Shown here piece after piece: positions 10,685-19,796 of a stretch of DNA of 64,000 bases (position 1 is its first letter; each line of letters begins with the position of its first letter). A model generated the notes under the pieces. The model saw nothing but the letters and a program-made list of their open reading frames with translations, was not told the origin of the DNA and ran no database searches. This DNA is from Curtobacterium sp. 'Ferrero' (lineage in GTDB: Bacteria > Actinomycetota > Actinomycetes > Actinomycetales > Microbacteriaceae), in contig NZ_NXIA01000006.1 of assembly GCF_002412165.1 (NCBI RefSeq), positions 82,502 to 146,501 of the forward strand, in the 5' to 3' direction. A program made the translations under genes and the position numbers.

Positions 10685-11571
10685 CCGAGCTGCACTTCAC
10701 CAAGGGGCAGGGGACCGGCAACGACTTCGTGCTGTTCGCCGACCCCGACGCCACCGTCGACCTCACCCCCGAGCGCATCCGGGCGATCGCGGACCGACGG
10801 TTCGGGGTGGGCGGCGACGGCGTCATCCGCGCGGTGCGGTCCGAGGCACTGCCCGAGGGACGCGCCCTGGTCGCGGACGCACCCGAGGCGGTCTGGTTCA
10901 TGGACTACCACAACGCCGACGGGTCGGTCGCCGAGATGTGCGGCAACGGGATCCGCGTGTTCGCCCGGTACCTGACCGAGGCGGGCCTGGTGGACCTGGC
11001 GCCCGGTGAGACGCTGACGGTCGGCAGCCGGAAGGGCCTGGTCGACATCCAGCGCACGACGAACGGGTTCCAGGCCGACCTCGGCCGCTGGGGGCTCGGC
11101 ATCGAGGGTGGCGGCGCCGACGACGTGCTCGTCCGCGCGAAGAACCTCGACGGCGCACGGCCCGGCATCGGGATCGACGTGGGCAACCCGCACGTCGTCG
11201 TCGCCGTCGCGACGGAGGACGAGGTCGCCGACCTCGACCTCACTTACGTCCCGGTGCTCGACCCGGCCCCCGACGCCGGTGCGAACGTCGAGTTCGTGCT
11301 CCCCGGCGATCCGCTCATCAACGACGGCGTCGGCGAGATCACCATGCGCGTGCACGAGCGGGGGAGCGGCGAGACCCTGTCCTGCGGCACCGGGGCGGTC
11401 GCCGCGGCGCTCGCGACCCGGTACTGGGCCGGGTCCGGTGCGCCCGACACCTGGCGCGTGCGGGTCCCCGGTGGTGTCGTCACCGTGCGGATGTTCGCGG
11501 CGGAGGACGGCGAGCACGTCGCGTTGTCCGGGCCGGCGGAGCTGGTCTTCTCCGGAGACCTGACCGTCTGA
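10681..11571 (+). CDS. dapF: Diaminopimelate epimerase
   Basis: A 296-residue PLP-independent epimerase converting LL- to meso-diaminopimelate for lysine and peptidoglycan synthesis. The opening [14 protein letters not shown] is diagnostic. The two catalytic cysteines are C87 in EMCGNG and C235 in LSCGTGA. Length is normal for actinobacterial DapF. GTG 10681 overlaps the miaA stop. It ends a co-directional run from miaB; a repeat-filled convergent gap of 281 bp follows. Confidence 0.96.
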   Translation: MTELHFTKGQGTGNDFVLFADPDATVDLTPERIRAIADRRFGVGGDGVIRAVRSEALPEGRALVADAPEAVWFMDYHNADGSVAEMCGNGIRVFARYLTEAGLVDLAPGETLTVGSRKGLVDIQRTTNGFQADLGRWGLGIEGGGADDVLVRAKNLDGARPGIGIDVGNPHVVVAVATEDEVADLDLTYVPVLDPAPDAGANVEFVLPGDPLINDGVGEITMRVHERGSGETLSCGTGAVAAALATRYWAGSGAPDTWRVRVPGGVVTVRMFAAEDGEHVALSGPAELVFSGDLTV

Positions 11572-11697
11572 GCGGTGTGCCGTCGCGCCGGCGCGACAGG
11601 CCTCGACGGGTCGCCGCGGCTCGGTGCGGGTCGTCCCCGCCGCGGATGGGAGGCCCGTGGTGCGTGACCGACGTCGGTGACGCGCACCGCGCCTCCA

Positions 11698-11852
11698 GTC
11701 CGGATCGCGCGGCGCGCATCCCCCGCGAATCGGGGTCCCCGGTCCGGATCGCGTGGCGTGCGTCCCGCGCGAATCGGGGTCCCCGGTCCGGATCGCGCAG
11801 CGCGAGTCCCCCGCGAAGCGGGGTTCCCGGTCCGGATCGCGCGGCGCGCGTC
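11698..11852. repeat. 44-bp tandem repeat between convergent genes
   Basis: CCGGATCGCG begins at 11700, 11744, 11788 and 11832, an exact 44-bp period with about 3.5 copies. Each full unit contains an inverted repeat (CCCCGCGAATCGGGG type) that could form a hairpin. It fills the convergent gap between dapF and the methyltransferase and runs up to the latter's stop codon. No ORF with coding character is seen in 11572-11852. A GGGAGGCCCG core lies just before it at 11648. Confidence 0.9.
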
Positions 11853-12464
11853 CTACGCGACGCGGTGTACCCGGATGACCCGGAAGCCCTTGTCGGTCGA
11901 GGCCCGCGACACCGTGTGGTCCGGGCCGAGCGTGTCGTGCAGCCAGCGCTGCAGGGAGTCGCCGCCGAGGTCCTTCGAGACCACCAACCAGGCGTCGCCG
12001 CCGACCTCGAGCCTGGGCAGCCACGTGAGCAGGATCTGGTGCAGCTCGTCCTTGCCCACCCGGATCGGCGGGTTCGACCAGATCGTCCGGAAGCGGAGGT
12101 CCGTCGGCACGTCGTCGGGAAGGGCGATCGTGACGTTGGACGCCCCGGCCGTGGCGGCGTTGGCACGGGCGAGTCCGAGCACCCGTTCGTTGACGTCGAC
12201 ACCCCACACCTGTGCGTCGGGTGACTCGAGGGCCATGGTGATCGCGATCGGACCCCATCCGCAGCCGATGTCGAGGAGCGCCCCGGAGGTCGCCGGCGGC
12301 GGCGCCGAGCCGAGCAGCACCTTCGTCCCGCGGTCCACCCCGTCGGGACTGAAGACCCCGGCCGCCGTGCTCAGCGTGAGCGGTCGACCGGCGAGCGTGA
12401 CGTGCACCTGGCGCTCGCGGACCGGCGACGACGGGTTCGCGGAGAAGTAGTGCTCGTTCGCCAT
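11853..12464 (-). CDS. Class I SAM-dependent methyltransferase (RsmC/MTS family)
   Basis: A 203-residue cytoplasmic methyltransferase. SAM-binding motif I is LDIGCGWGPIAI (about residues 64-75), and SNPPIRVGKDE matches the NPP(F/I) catalytic motif of the MTS domain shared by RsmC (16S rRNA m2G1207) and related N-methyltransferases. The opening NEHYFSANPSSP resembles single-domain RsmC-like proteins. A ribosomal RNA guanine is therefore the probable substrate, by family only. A leaderless-type -10 (TACGGT) sits 6 nt upstream of ATG 12464. It is divergent from hflX, with only 61 bp between starts. Confidence 0.8.
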   Translation of the reverse strand: MANEHYFSANPSSPVRERQVHVTLAGRPLTLSTAAGVFSPDGVDRGTKVLLGSAPPPATSGALLDIGCGWGPIAITMALESPDAQVWGVDVNERVLGLARANAATAGASNVTIALPDDVPTDLRFRTIWSNPPIRVGKDELHQILLTWLPRLEVGGDAWLVVSKDLGGDSLQRWLHDTLGPDHTVSRASTDKGFRVIRVHRVA

Positions 12465-12470
12465 GGATGA

Positions 12471-12476
12471 ACCGTA
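12471..12476 (-). promoter_or_regulatory. -10 element of the methyltransferase gene, leaderless type
   Basis: On the minus strand TACGGT is followed by 6 nt and then ATG 12464. Confidence 0.6.
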
Positions 12477-12510
12477 CCGGCTCACCCGTGTGTCCCGGGC
12501 GTGGCGGCGG

Positions 12511-12516
12511 TACCCT
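12511..12516 (+). promoter_or_regulatory. -10 element of hflX
   Basis: TACCCT ends 9 nt before ATG 12526. The hflX and methyltransferase -10 boxes are about 35 bp apart on opposite strands, so the two promoters share their upstream space. Confidence 0.5.
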
Positions 12517-12525
12517 GTGGACAGG

Positions 12526-14064
12526 ATGACGGATACCCCCCAGCAGAACAACCAGTCCCACGACGACAGCGCCGACGGTGTCGTCGAACGCGTGCTGCGC
12601 AACGCCGACCAACGCGCCACCTCAGCGATCTTCGCCCCGGCCCAGGCGATCCAGACCCGTTCCGTGGACGACCACGGCTGGACGGGCGACGGCGACCAGT
12701 ACGACCGCGAGGACCGTGCGGCCCTCCGGCGCGTCACCGGGCTCTCCACCGAACTGCAGGACGTCACCGAGGTCGAGTACCGGCAGCTCCGGCTCGAGCA
12801 GGTCGTCCTCATCGGCGTGTACCCGCAGGGTGATGCGCAGGACGCGGAGAACTCGCTCCGCGAGCTCGCCGCCCTGGCCGAGACCGCCGGGGCCGTGGTG
12901 CTCGACGGCCTCCTGCAGCGTCGCCCCACCCCCGACCCGTCGACGTACCTCGGCAAGGGCAAGGCGGAGGAGCTCGCCATGGTCGTCAAGGTCACCGGCG
13001 CCGACACGGTGATCGCGGACACCGAACTCGCGCCGTCGCAGCGGCGTGCACTCGAGGACGTCGTGAAGGTCAAGGTGATCGACCGGACCGCGGTGATCCT
13101 CGACATCTTCAGCCAGCACGCGAAGAGCCGCGAGGGCAAGGCGCAGGTCGAGCTCGCGCAGCTCGAGTACCTCCTCCCACGCCTCCGCGGGTGGGGTGAG
13201 TCGATGTCCCGCCAGGCCGGTGGTCAGGTGTCCGGCGGCGCGGGCATGGGCTCCCGTGGTCCGGGTGAGACGAAGATCGAACTCGACCGGCGGCGGATCC
13301 ACTCCCGCATGGCGAAGCTCCGTCGGCAGATCGCCTCCTTCCGGCCCGCGCGCGAGGCCAAGCGTGCCGAGCGCAACCGCCACGACGTCCCGAGCGTCGC
13401 GATCGCCGGGTACACGAACGCCGGCAAGTCGTCGCTGCTGAACCGGCTGACGAGCGCGGGCGTCCTGGTCCAGAACCAGCTGTTCGCCACCCTCGACGCC
13501 ACCGTGCGCCGGACGAACTCGGCGAAGGGCCGGGAGTACACGTTCGCGGACACGGTGGGCTTCGTGCGGAACCTGCCGCACCAGCTCGTCGAGGCGTTCC
13601 GCTCGACGCTCGAGGAGGTCGGCGACGCCGACGTCATCGTGCACGTCGTGGACGGCTCGCACCCCGACCCGGGCGCGCAGCTGTCGACGGTCCGCGACGT
13701 GATCGGCGAGGTGGGCGCGCGCGACATCCCCGAGATCGTCGCCTTCAACAAGGCCGACCTGATCGACGAGTCGCAGCGGCTCGTGCTGCTCGGGCTCGTG
13801 CCGGACGCGGTCTTCGTGTCCGCACGCACGGGCGAGGGCATCCACGACCTCCTCGCGGCGATCGAGGCGCGGCTGCCCGAGCCGGACGTCGCGCTCACCG
13901 TGGTGATCCCGTACGACCGGGGTGATCTCGTGTCCACGCTCCACGACGCCGGCGCGGTGGAGTCCGTCGACTACGTCGAGGACGGCACCCGCCTGGAGGT
14001 GCGGGTGTTCCAGCGCCAGGTCGCCGAGCTCGACCCGTACGTCGTCACGCCCGTCGCGTCCTGA
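12526..14064 (+). CDS. hflX: GTPase HflX
   Basis: A 512-residue ribosome-associated GTPase that splits or rescues 70S ribosomes under stress. The N-terminal HflX domain contains PDPSTYLGKGKAEEL, a helical linker with the glycine-rich GAGMGSRGPGETKIE follows, then the G domain: G1 GYTNAGKSS (residues 295-303), G3 DTVGF, G4 NKAD. ATG 12526 is chosen because of the -10 box; the frame is open to 12463 but that part lies in the divergent promoter region. No strong terminator is visible in the 160 bp before lexA. Confidence 0.95.
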   Translation: MTDTPQQNNQSHDDSADGVVERVLRNADQRATSAIFAPAQAIQTRSVDDHGWTGDGDQYDREDRAALRRVTGLSTELQDVTEVEYRQLRLEQVVLIGVYPQGDAQDAENSLRELAALAETAGAVVLDGLLQRRPTPDPSTYLGKGKAEELAMVVKVTGADTVIADTELAPSQRRALEDVVKVKVIDRTAVILDIFSQHAKSREGKAQVELAQLEYLLPRLRGWGESMSRQAGGQVSGGAGMGSRGPGETKIELDRRRIHSRMAKLRRQIASFRPAREAKRAERNRHDVPSVAIAGYTNAGKSSLLNRLTSAGVLVQNQLFATLDATVRRTNSAKGREYTFADTVGFVRNLPHQLVEAFRSTLEEVGDADVIVHVVDGSHPDPGAQLSTVRDVIGEVGARDIPEIVAFNKADLIDESQRLVLLGLVPDAVFVSARTGEGIHDLLAAIEARLPEPDVALTVVIPYDRGDLVSTLHDAGAVESVDYVEDGTRLEVRVFQRQVAELDPYVVTPVAS

Positions 14065-14224
14065 CACGCCGCCGCCTGGAGGCACGGCCCGCGTCCGGCG
14101 GGCACGTCACCACCGCTGCTGTGTCCGGAACCAGGTTCCGCGCGCCGGCAGCGATGAGCAGTGCGCGGCGGGAGCGACGAGCGGTGCGCGACGGTGGGCC
14201 CCGCGTTGCTCGACGCGCGTCGGG

Positions 14225-14869
14225 TCAGATGGAGCGCAGGACCGCGACGACCTTCCCGAGGACGGTGGCCGCGTCGCCGAGGATCGGCTCGAAGGCCGAG
14301 TTCCGGGGGAGCAGCCACGTGTGGCCGTCGCGCTGCCGGAAGACCTTGACGGTCGCTTCCTCGTCGAGCATCGCCGCGACGATGTCGCCGTTCTCGGCGG
14401 TCTGCTGTGACCGAACGACCACCCAGTCGCCGTCGCAGATGGCCGCGTCGATCATGGACTCGCCGACGACCTTGAGCATGAAGAGGTCGCCCGTCCCGAC
14501 GAGCTGGCGGGGGAGCGGGACGATCTCGTCGACGTGCTGCTCCGCGGTGATCGGGACACCGGCGGCGATCCGTCCGACGAGCGGCACGAGCGTGGTCGCA
14601 TCGACGTCGGGGGCGTCCGCGTCGGCGCTCGGCTCGTCGACCAGGACCTCGAGCGCGCGGGGACGGTTCGGGTCGCGGCGGATCCAACCACCGAGTTCGA
14701 GCTGGCCGAGCTGGTGGGAGACGCTCGACAACGACGACAGCCCGGCAGCGTCGCCGATCTCCCGCATGCTCGGCGGGTAACCGCGGCTGGCGATCGACGC
14801 GCGGATGGCGTCGAGGATGGCCTGCTGCTTCGCCGTCAGCGGCTTCTGTCCGCGCAGTTCGTCGGCCAC
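14225..14869 (-). CDS. lexA: SOS transcriptional repressor LexA
   Basis: A 214-residue repressor of the SOS regulon that cleaves itself when RecA filaments form. The N-terminal winged helix (residues 1-70: [22 protein letters not shown], then [11 protein letters not shown]) is linked to a peptidase domain. The Ala-Gly cleavage site is A103-G104 and the Ser/Lys dyad is S138 (GESM) and K175. GTG 14869 is the chosen start, since upstream in-frame residues run through the promoter. Its own promoter and an SOS box at 14976 imply autoregulation. It is divergent from a LysM protein with a second SOS box. Confidence 0.96.
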   Translation of the reverse strand: MADELRGQKPLTAKQQAILDAIRASIASRGYPPSMREIGDAAGLSSLSSVSHQLGQLELGGWIRRDPNRPRALEVLVDEPSADADAPDVDATTLVPLVGRIAAGVPITAEQHVDEIVPLPRQLVGTGDLFMLKVVGESMIDAAICDGDWVVVRSQQTAENGDIVAAMLDEEATVKVFRQRDGHTWLLPRNSAFEPILGDAATVLGKVVAVLRSI

Positions 14870-14950
14870 GTCGTCTCGCCCTTCGTCGGTGCTGGAGCCG
14901 GTCCGCGGGAATGTCGGTGGTCCCCGGTTCACTTGTCCCAGTCGGTCGAA

Positions 14951-14979
14951 ACAGTATCCGACCGCACCACGCCGGACAA
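14951..14979 (-). promoter_or_regulatory. lexA promoter
   Basis: On the minus strand TTGTCC (14979-14974), a 17-nt spacer and TACTGT (14956-14951) form a good promoter, giving a leader of about 75 nt before GTG 14869. The -35 hexamer is overlapped by the LexA box. Confidence 0.7.
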
Positions 14980-14991
14980 ACACCTGTTCGA
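14976..14991 (-). promoter_or_regulatory. LexA (SOS) box of lexA
   Basis: Read on the minus strand the site is TCGAAC-AGGT-GTTTGT: one perfect half-site and a GTTTG variant half-site. It overlaps the lexA -35. A further degenerate match (TCGAAA-CAGT-ATCCGA) lies at 14946-14961 over the -10. Confidence 0.75.
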
Positions 14992-15032
14992 GCGTGTCGC
15001 CGAATCCACCTGCAGAAATCCCCTCCCAGGGG

Positions 15033-15061
15033 TTGTGCATCCTCTGATTCGAAACTATGTT
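15033..15061 (+). promoter_or_regulatory. Promoter of the SOS LysM gene
   Basis: TTGTGC (15033-15038), a 17-nt spacer and TATGTT (15056-15061). The SOS box at 15049-15064 covers the -10 element, so LexA binding would block RNA polymerase. Confidence 0.75.
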
Positions 15062-15064
15062 CGG
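15049..15064 (+). promoter_or_regulatory. LexA (SOS) box of the LysM gene
   Basis: TCGAAA-CTAT-GTTCGG matches 10 of 12 consensus positions of TCGAAC-N4-GTTCGA and overlaps the promoter -10. Confidence 0.8.
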
Positions 15065-15104
15065 TACACGACTTCGGATCGCCGACCGGGAAGGCAAGAA
15101 CGAC

Positions 15105-15479
15105 ATGAGCACCATCGCCATCGCTGACACCCAGCGCACCGCTGCTCCCGCCGTGCGTACGCGCCTGCGCCTGACGCGCCGCGGACGGGTCGTCTTCACG
15201 ACGCTCGCCGCGCTCCCGATCCTGCTGGTGGTCGCGATCGCCGTCCTCAACGGTGGCGGTGCCGCTGCCGGTGATGCCGCAGGAACCGGATCGACGCGCT
15301 TCGAGACCGTGACGATCCAGCCCGGCGAGACGCTGTGGCAGCTGGCGGAGGAGACCGCTCCCGACTCCGATCCGCGCGACTTCGTGGCCGACGTCGTGAA
15401 CCTCAACGCGCTCGACGGGTCCGCGCTGCAGGCGGGCGAGACCATCTCGATCCCGACGAAGTACACGCACGAGCACTGA
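15105..15479 (+). CDS. SOS-controlled LysM membrane protein, likely cell-division suppressor (ChiZ/YneA/DivS-like)
   Basis: A 124-residue protein with a basic N-terminus, one transmembrane helix (residues 29-48) and an extracytoplasmic LysM peptidoglycan-binding domain (about 67-119, [15 protein letters not shown]...ISIP). In Mycobacterium the gene divergent from lexA encodes the LexA-controlled LysM protein ChiZ (Rv2719c), and Bacillus YneA has the same layout; these delay septation during DNA repair. The same role is inferred here from architecture, position and the SOS box on its promoter. ATG 15105 is chosen since upstream in-frame residues overlap the promoter. Confidence 0.82.
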   Translation: MSTIAIADTQRTAAPAVRTRLRLTRRGRVVFTTLAALPILLVVAIAVLNGGGAAAGDAAGTGSTRFETVTIQPGETLWQLAEETAPDSDPRDFVADVVNLNALDGSALQAGETISIPTKYTHEH

Positions 15480-15599
15480 GAGCACGACGCGGACCGAAGT
15501 CGGTGCCCACCGGCGACGACGTCCAGGTGCTGCACTGACGGAGGACGGAGCCACCCACCCACCGTCCGGACGGCCGGTCGTCGTCCCGGCCGCGCGGCC

Positions 15600-15605
15600 T
15601 ACGAT
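15600..15605 (+). promoter_or_regulatory. -10 element of hisC, leaderless type
   Basis: TACGAT ends 6 nt before GTG 15612. No Shine-Dalgarno sequence is present. Confidence 0.65.
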
Positions 15606-15611
15606 GGATCG

Positions 15612-16736
15612 GTGGCATTCACGCTCGAAGACCTCCCGATCCGAGACGACCTCCGCGGACAGACGCCGTACGGTGCTCCGCAGAAGCACGTGCGCGTGCA
15701 GCTCAACGTCAACGAGAACACGCATCCGGTCCCGGGCGAGGTCGCCGAGGACATCGTCGAGTCGATCCGGCAGGCGATCACGACGGTCAACCGCTACCCC
15801 GACCGTGAGTTCACCGAGCTGCGCCGGTCGCTGACGGACTACCTCAACGGCGGGCTGACCGGTGAGCAGCGGCTGACGACCGACCAGCTCTGGGCGGCGA
15901 ACGGCTCGAACGAGGTGCTGCAGCAGCTCCTCCAGGCCTTCGGTGGTCCGGGGCGGAGCGTGCTCGGCTTCCCGCCCACGTACTCGATGCACTCGATCCT
16001 CGCGGCGGGCACCGGGACGGCCTGGATCGCCGCTGAGCGCGACCCGGAGTTCCGGATCTCGCCGGAGACCGTCACGGCCGCCATCGCCGAACACCGTCCC
16101 GACATCGTGTTCCTGTGCGGGCCGAACAACCCCACGGGTACCCCGCTGCCCATCGAGACGATCGAGGCGGCCTACGCCGCCACCGACGGCATCGTGATGG
16201 TCGACGAGGCCTACGCCGAGTTCATGCCGTCGGATGCGCCGAGCGCGCTGACGCTCCTGCCCGGGCGCGAGCGGTTGGTCGTGTCGCGCACGATGAGCAA
16301 GGCGTTCGCGTTCGCCGGTGCCCGGGTGGGGTACCTCGCCGCACACCCGGCCGTGATCGACGCGATCCGGTTGGTCCGGCTGCCCTACCACCTGTCCGCC
16401 CTCACCCAGGCCGCGGCGGTCGCGGCACTCCGGCACGCCCCGGCGATGCTGGCGATGGTCGACGACATCAAGCGGCAGCGCGACCGGATGGCGACCGAGC
16501 TCCAGGCGATGGGGTACCGCACCTACGAGACCTGGTCGAACTTCGTGCTGTTCGGCGGCGTCGCCGACCCGCACGCGGCGTTCGAGGCGCTCCTCGAGCA
16601 GGACGTCATCGTGCGTGACCTCGGCATCCCCGGCCACCTCCGCGTGAGCGCCGGGACCGAGGACGAGACGACCGCGTTCCTCGACGCCATGCGCCGCGTC
16701 GCCGAGGTCCAGCCCCCGGTTAGGGTTGACGCATGA
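15612..16736 (+). CDS. hisC: Histidinol-phosphate aminotransferase
   Basis: A 374-residue fold-type I PLP aminotransferase converting imidazole-acetol phosphate to histidinol phosphate. [13 protein letters not shown] and DEAYAEF are conserved, and the PLP-binding lysine is K230 in [15 protein letters not shown] 15612 follows a leaderless-type -10. The stop overlaps hisB in an ATGA junction. It begins a hisC-hisB-hisH-hisA cluster; hisG, hisD and hisF are not in the window. Confidence 0.94.
   Translation: MAFTLEDLPIRDDLRGQTPYGAPQKHVRVQLNVNENTHPVPGEVAEDIVESIRQAITTVNRYPDREFTELRRSLTDYLNGGLTGEQRLTTDQLWAANGSNEVLQQLLQAFGGPGRSVLGFPPTYSMHSILAAGTGTAWIAAERDPEFRISPETVTAAIAEHRPDIVFLCGPNNPTGTPLPIETIEAAYAATDGIVMVDEAYAEFMPSDAPSALTLLPGRERLVVSRTMSKAFAFAGARVGYLAAHPAVIDAIRLVRLPYHLSALTQAAAVAALRHAPAMLAMVDDIKRQRDRMATELQAMGYRTYETWSNFVLFGGVADPHAAFEALLEQDVIVRDLGIPGHLRVSAGTEDETTAFLDAMRRVAEVQPPVRVDA
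16721..16726 (+). promoter_or_regulatory. Internal -10 element before hisB
   Basis: TAGGGT within the hisC 3' end lies 6 nt before ATG 16733, suggesting an extra leaderless transcript starting at hisB. Confidence 0.45.
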
Positions 16737-17335
16737 CCGCCCGCACCGCCTCGATCAGCCGGAGCACGAGCGAGTCGAGCATCGAGCTGGAGCTCGACCT
16801 CGACGGCACCGGCTCCTCCGACATCTCGACGAGCGTGCCGTTCTTCGACCACATGCTGACGGCGTTCAGCAAGCACTCGCTCATCGACCTCCGGGTCCGT
16901 TCGACCGGTGACACCGACATCGACGCGCACCACACCGTCGAGGACACCGGCATCGTGCTCGGTCAGGCGCTCCGCCAGGCCCTCGGCGACCGGTCCGGGA
17001 TCGGTCGCTACGGCGACGCGCTCGTGCCGCTCGACGAGGCGCTGGCCCAGGCCGTCGTCGACGTGTCCGGTCGGCCGTTCCTGGTGCACACCGGCGAGCC
17101 CGAGGGCTTCGCGTTCCACCGGATCGGGGGGCACTTCACCGGCTCGCTCGTCCGGCACGTGTTCGAGGCGATCACCGTCAACGCCGGCATCACCGTGCAC
17201 GTCCGCGTCCTCGGCGGCCGTGACCCGCACCACATCGCGGAGGCCGAGTTCAAGGCCTTCGCGCGGGCGATGCGCCGCGCGGTGGAGCTCGATCCCCGCG
17301 TCGACGGCGTCCCGTCCACGAAGGGCACGCTGTGA
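16733..17335 (+). CDS. hisB: Imidazoleglycerol-phosphate dehydratase
   Basis: A 200-residue manganese enzyme for the sixth step of histidine synthesis. The two metal-binding motifs are [11 protein letters not shown] (about residues 61-71) and [14 protein letters not shown] (about 163-176). It is the monofunctional dehydratase without the HisN-type phosphatase domain of enterobacteria. Both ends overlap neighbours by 4 bp (hisC and hisH), so translation is coupled across the cluster. Confidence 0.96.
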   Translation: MTARTASISRSTSESSIELELDLDGTGSSDISTSVPFFDHMLTAFSKHSLIDLRVRSTGDTDIDAHHTVEDTGIVLGQALRQALGDRSGIGRYGDALVPLDEALAQAVVDVSGRPFLVHTGEPEGFAFHRIGGHFTGSLVRHVFEAITVNAGITVHVRVLGGRDPHHIAEAEFKAFARAMRRAVELDPRVDGVPSTKGTL

Positions 17336-17967
17336 GCGGGAAGCCGGACGTCGTGGTCCTCGACTACGGGTCGGGGAACGTGCACTCGGCAGCCAAGGCA
17401 CTCGAACGCGCCGGGGCCGCCGTGACGCTGAGCTCGGACAAGCGCCGGGCGCTCGACGCGGACGGGCTGCTCGTCCCCGGCGTCGGCGCGTTCGGCGCCG
17501 TGGTCGACCAGCTCGAGGGCGTGCGCGGCGGCGAGATCGTCGACCACCGTCTGGCCGGAGGGCGTCCGGTCCTCGGCATCTGCGTCGGCATGCAGGTGCT
17601 GTTCTCGCGTGGCGTGGAGCGTGGTGTCGACGTCGAGGGCCTGGCGCAGTGGCCCGGCACCGTGCAGGAGCTCCAGGCCGAGGTGCTGCCGCACATGGGC
17701 TGGAACACGGTCGAGGCACCGGAAGACTCGGTGCTCTTCGACGGCCTGCACGACGAGCGGTTCTACTTCGTGCACTCCTACGGTGTCACGGACTTCCCGC
17801 TCGAGGCGTACGGCCCGTTCCGCGCGCCCCGGCTCACCTGGGCCGAGCACGGGCAGCGCTTCCTGGCCGCCGTCGAGAACGGCCCACTGACCGCCACCCA
17901 GTTCCACCCCGAGAAGTCGGGGGAGGCCGGCATCCAGCTGCTCTGCAACTGGGTGCGGTCCCTCTGA
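17332..17967 (+). CDS. hisH: Imidazole glycerol phosphate synthase glutaminase subunit
   Basis: A 211-residue class I glutamine amidotransferase supplying ammonia to HisF. The triad is visible: the nucleophile cysteine in GICVGMQ, and His/Glu in [10 protein letters not shown]. The oxyanion segment PGVGAFG is present. GTG 17332 overlaps hisB. The partner hisF is not in the window. Confidence 0.95.
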   Translation: MSGKPDVVVLDYGSGNVHSAAKALERAGAAVTLSSDKRRALDADGLLVPGVGAFGAVVDQLEGVRGGEIVDHRLAGGRPVLGICVGMQVLFSRGVERGVDVEGLAQWPGTVQELQAEVLPHMGWNTVEAPEDSVLFDGLHDERFYFVHSYGVTDFPLEAYGPFRAPRLTWAEHGQRFLAAVENGPLTATQFHPEKSGEAGIQLLCNWVRSL

Positions 17968-18044
17968 CACGCACCCCGGCACGCCCGACCGGACGCACGC
18001 CCCAGCCTGACGCACGCCCGACCGCGAACCCCACCGACAGGACC

Positions 18045-18791
18045 ATGACCGACTCCTCCGCGCCCCGCCCCCTCGTCCTCCTGCCCGCCGTCGACGTCGT
18101 CGACGGCCAAGCAGTCCGCCTGACCCAGGGCGAGGCGGGCAGCGAGACCGGCTACGGCGACCCGGTCAGCGCCGCCCGCACGTGGCGGGACCAGGGCGCC
18201 GAGTGGCTCCACCTCGTCGACCTCGACGCGGCGTTCGGCCGCGGGGACAACCGCGAGGTGATCGCGCAGGCGATCCGGGAGGTCGAGGGCGTCGCCGTCG
18301 AACTCTCCGGCGGCATCCGCGACGACGCCTCGCTCGAGGCCGCCCTCGCGACCGGCGCCGCACGGGTGAACCTCGGCACCGCCGCCCTCGAGGACCCCGA
18401 GTGGGCCGCGCGGGTCATCGGCGAGTACGGCGACCAGATCGCGGTCGGCCTCGACGTCCGCGGCACGACGCTCGCGAGCCGCGGGTGGACCGAGGACGCC
18501 GGAGACCTGTGGGAGGTGCTCGACCGTCTCGAGGCGGCCGGGTGCGCGCGGTACGTCGTCACGGACGTGACGAAGGACGGCACGCTCCAGGGCCCGAACG
18601 TCGACCTGCTACGCCAGGTGTGCGAACGCACCGACAAGCCGGTCGTGGCCTCTGGCGGGATCTCGACGCTCGACGACCTCGTCGCGCTCCGGGCCCTCGT
18701 CCCGCACGGGCTCGAAGGGGCGATCATCGGCAAGGCGCTCTACTCGGGCGCGTTCACCCTCCCGGCCGCCCTCGACGTCGCCTCGGCCTAG
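18045..18791 (+). CDS. hisA: Phosphoribosyl isomerase A (HisA/PriA)
   Basis: A 248-residue TIM-barrel isomerase acting on ProFAR in histidine synthesis. [32 protein letters not shown] and SGGIRDD are typical of the actinobacterial PriA form, which also performs the TrpF step of tryptophan synthesis; the dual role is by family. ATG 18045 has a weak GACAGGA Shine-Dalgarno. The 77-bp gap after hisH is a simple C/G-rich spacer. SseB starts 3 nt after the stop. Confidence 0.93.
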   Translation: MTDSSAPRPLVLLPAVDVVDGQAVRLTQGEAGSETGYGDPVSAARTWRDQGAEWLHLVDLDAAFGRGDNREVIAQAIREVEGVAVELSGGIRDDASLEAALATGAARVNLGTAALEDPEWAARVIGEYGDQIAVGLDVRGTTLASRGWTEDAGDLWEVLDRLEAAGCARYVVTDVTKDGTLQGPNVDLLRQVCERTDKPVVASGGISTLDDLVALRALVPHGLEGAIIGKALYSGAFTLPAALDVASA

Positions 18792-18794
18792 CCC

Positions 18795-19637
18795 GTGGCG
18801 GGCATCTCGAACGGCCGCGGCACCGGACCGGAGCCGGGCGAGCACGACGACGACGCCGCAGCCGACACCGGAGCCCACCCCCACTCACCGGCCGACTCGG
18901 CCGGGTTCCCGTGGGCGGGGCGGACCTTCGACCACCACGACACGGCGTTCGCGGACGACGACGGCCTGGCCGACCCGGCGCTCGTCGAGGCGATCCGGCG
19001 CGTCGCGGACGGAGCCTCCCAGTCCGACGTGGTCGACGCCCTCCGGTCGGCCCGGCTCCTCATCCCGCTCCTGGCCGAGGCCGGCGACGTCGGGCACACC
19101 GACGACGGCCGCCTGGTCGACAAGACCCAGGAGCTCTCCATCGTCACCGTTGCCGGACCGGACGGTCGCTCCGTGATGCCGGCGTTCACCTCGGTCGAGG
19201 CCATGCGGTCGTGGGACCCCACCGCGCGCCCGGTGCCCGTCGAGTCGCGCCGGGTGGCGATGGCCGCAGCCAGCGAGGACACGCAACTGGTGGTGCTCGA
19301 CCCCACCGCCCCGACCGAGTTCGTCCTCCGTCGTCCGGCGGTCTGGGCGCTCGGGCAGGACCTGCCGTGGACGCCCTGCTTCGAGGACCCCGAGGTCGCC
19401 CGGGCCTTCGCCGCCTCGGTGGCGGACGAGCCGGCGGTCGTCCGCGTCGAGCTGTCGGCGGGCGACCCGCTCGGCCGGTTCCAGGGCGCGGAGCTCACGG
19501 TCGGCCTCGCGCTGGTGCCGGGCCTCGACCAGTCCGGTGTGCAGGCGCTCGTCGGCCGCCTCCAGCCCCGGTGGTCCACCGACCCGGTGATCGCGGAACG
19601 CGTGGACAGCATGCGGGTGGCGCTGCGCGCAGCGTGA
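18795..19637 (+). CDS. SseB family protein
   Basis: A 280-residue protein. An acidic, His-rich N-terminal tail (about residues 1-35) precedes a domain with the SseB_N pattern: LRSARLLIPLLAE, then TDDGRLVDKTQELSIVTVAGPDGRSVMPAFTS, FVLRRPAVWALGQ. SseB-like proteins were named for enhanced serine sensitivity in E. coli; the molecular function is unclear. It is tightly linked to hisA (3-nt gap), as in other Microbacteriaceae. A hairpin at 19643-19700 follows. Confidence 0.82.
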   Translation: MAGISNGRGTGPEPGEHDDDAAADTGAHPHSPADSAGFPWAGRTFDHHDTAFADDDGLADPALVEAIRRVADGASQSDVVDALRSARLLIPLLAEAGDVGHTDDGRLVDKTQELSIVTVAGPDGRSVMPAFTSVEAMRSWDPTARPVPVESRRVAMAAASEDTQLVVLDPTAPTEFVLRRPAVWALGQDLPWTPCFEDPEVARAFAASVADEPAVVRVELSAGDPLGRFQGAELTVGLALVPGLDQSGVQALVGRLQPRWSTDPVIAERVDSMRVALRAA

Positions 19638-19642
19638 TCCGG

Positions 19643-19700
19643 GCCTCCCGTCCGGTACGGCGGCGTCCGTCGTGCGCACGCCGACGGTCTGACGGGAGGC
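19643..19700 (+). terminator. Long-loop hairpin after sseB
   Basis: GCCTCCCGTC (19643-19652) pairs with GACGGGAGGC (19691-19700) around a GC-rich loop that can itself fold. It contains the GGGAGGC(G)CG core of the dispersed hairpin family. Confidence 0.55.
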
Positions 19701-19783
19701 GCGGTGTGCGACCGCAGGTCGGGCCGCGCCCGGCGGGCCGTGCGGGGCGCGGCGATGCGCCCGGCCCCGGGCCGCGTCGCCGC

Positions 19784-19789
19784 TAGCAT
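19784..19789 (+). promoter_or_regulatory. -10 element of parA, leaderless type
   Basis: TAGCAT ends 7 nt before GTG 19797, which fixes the start of the parA-scpA-scpB-rluB unit. Confidence 0.6.
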
Positions 19790-19796
19790 GGGGCGG

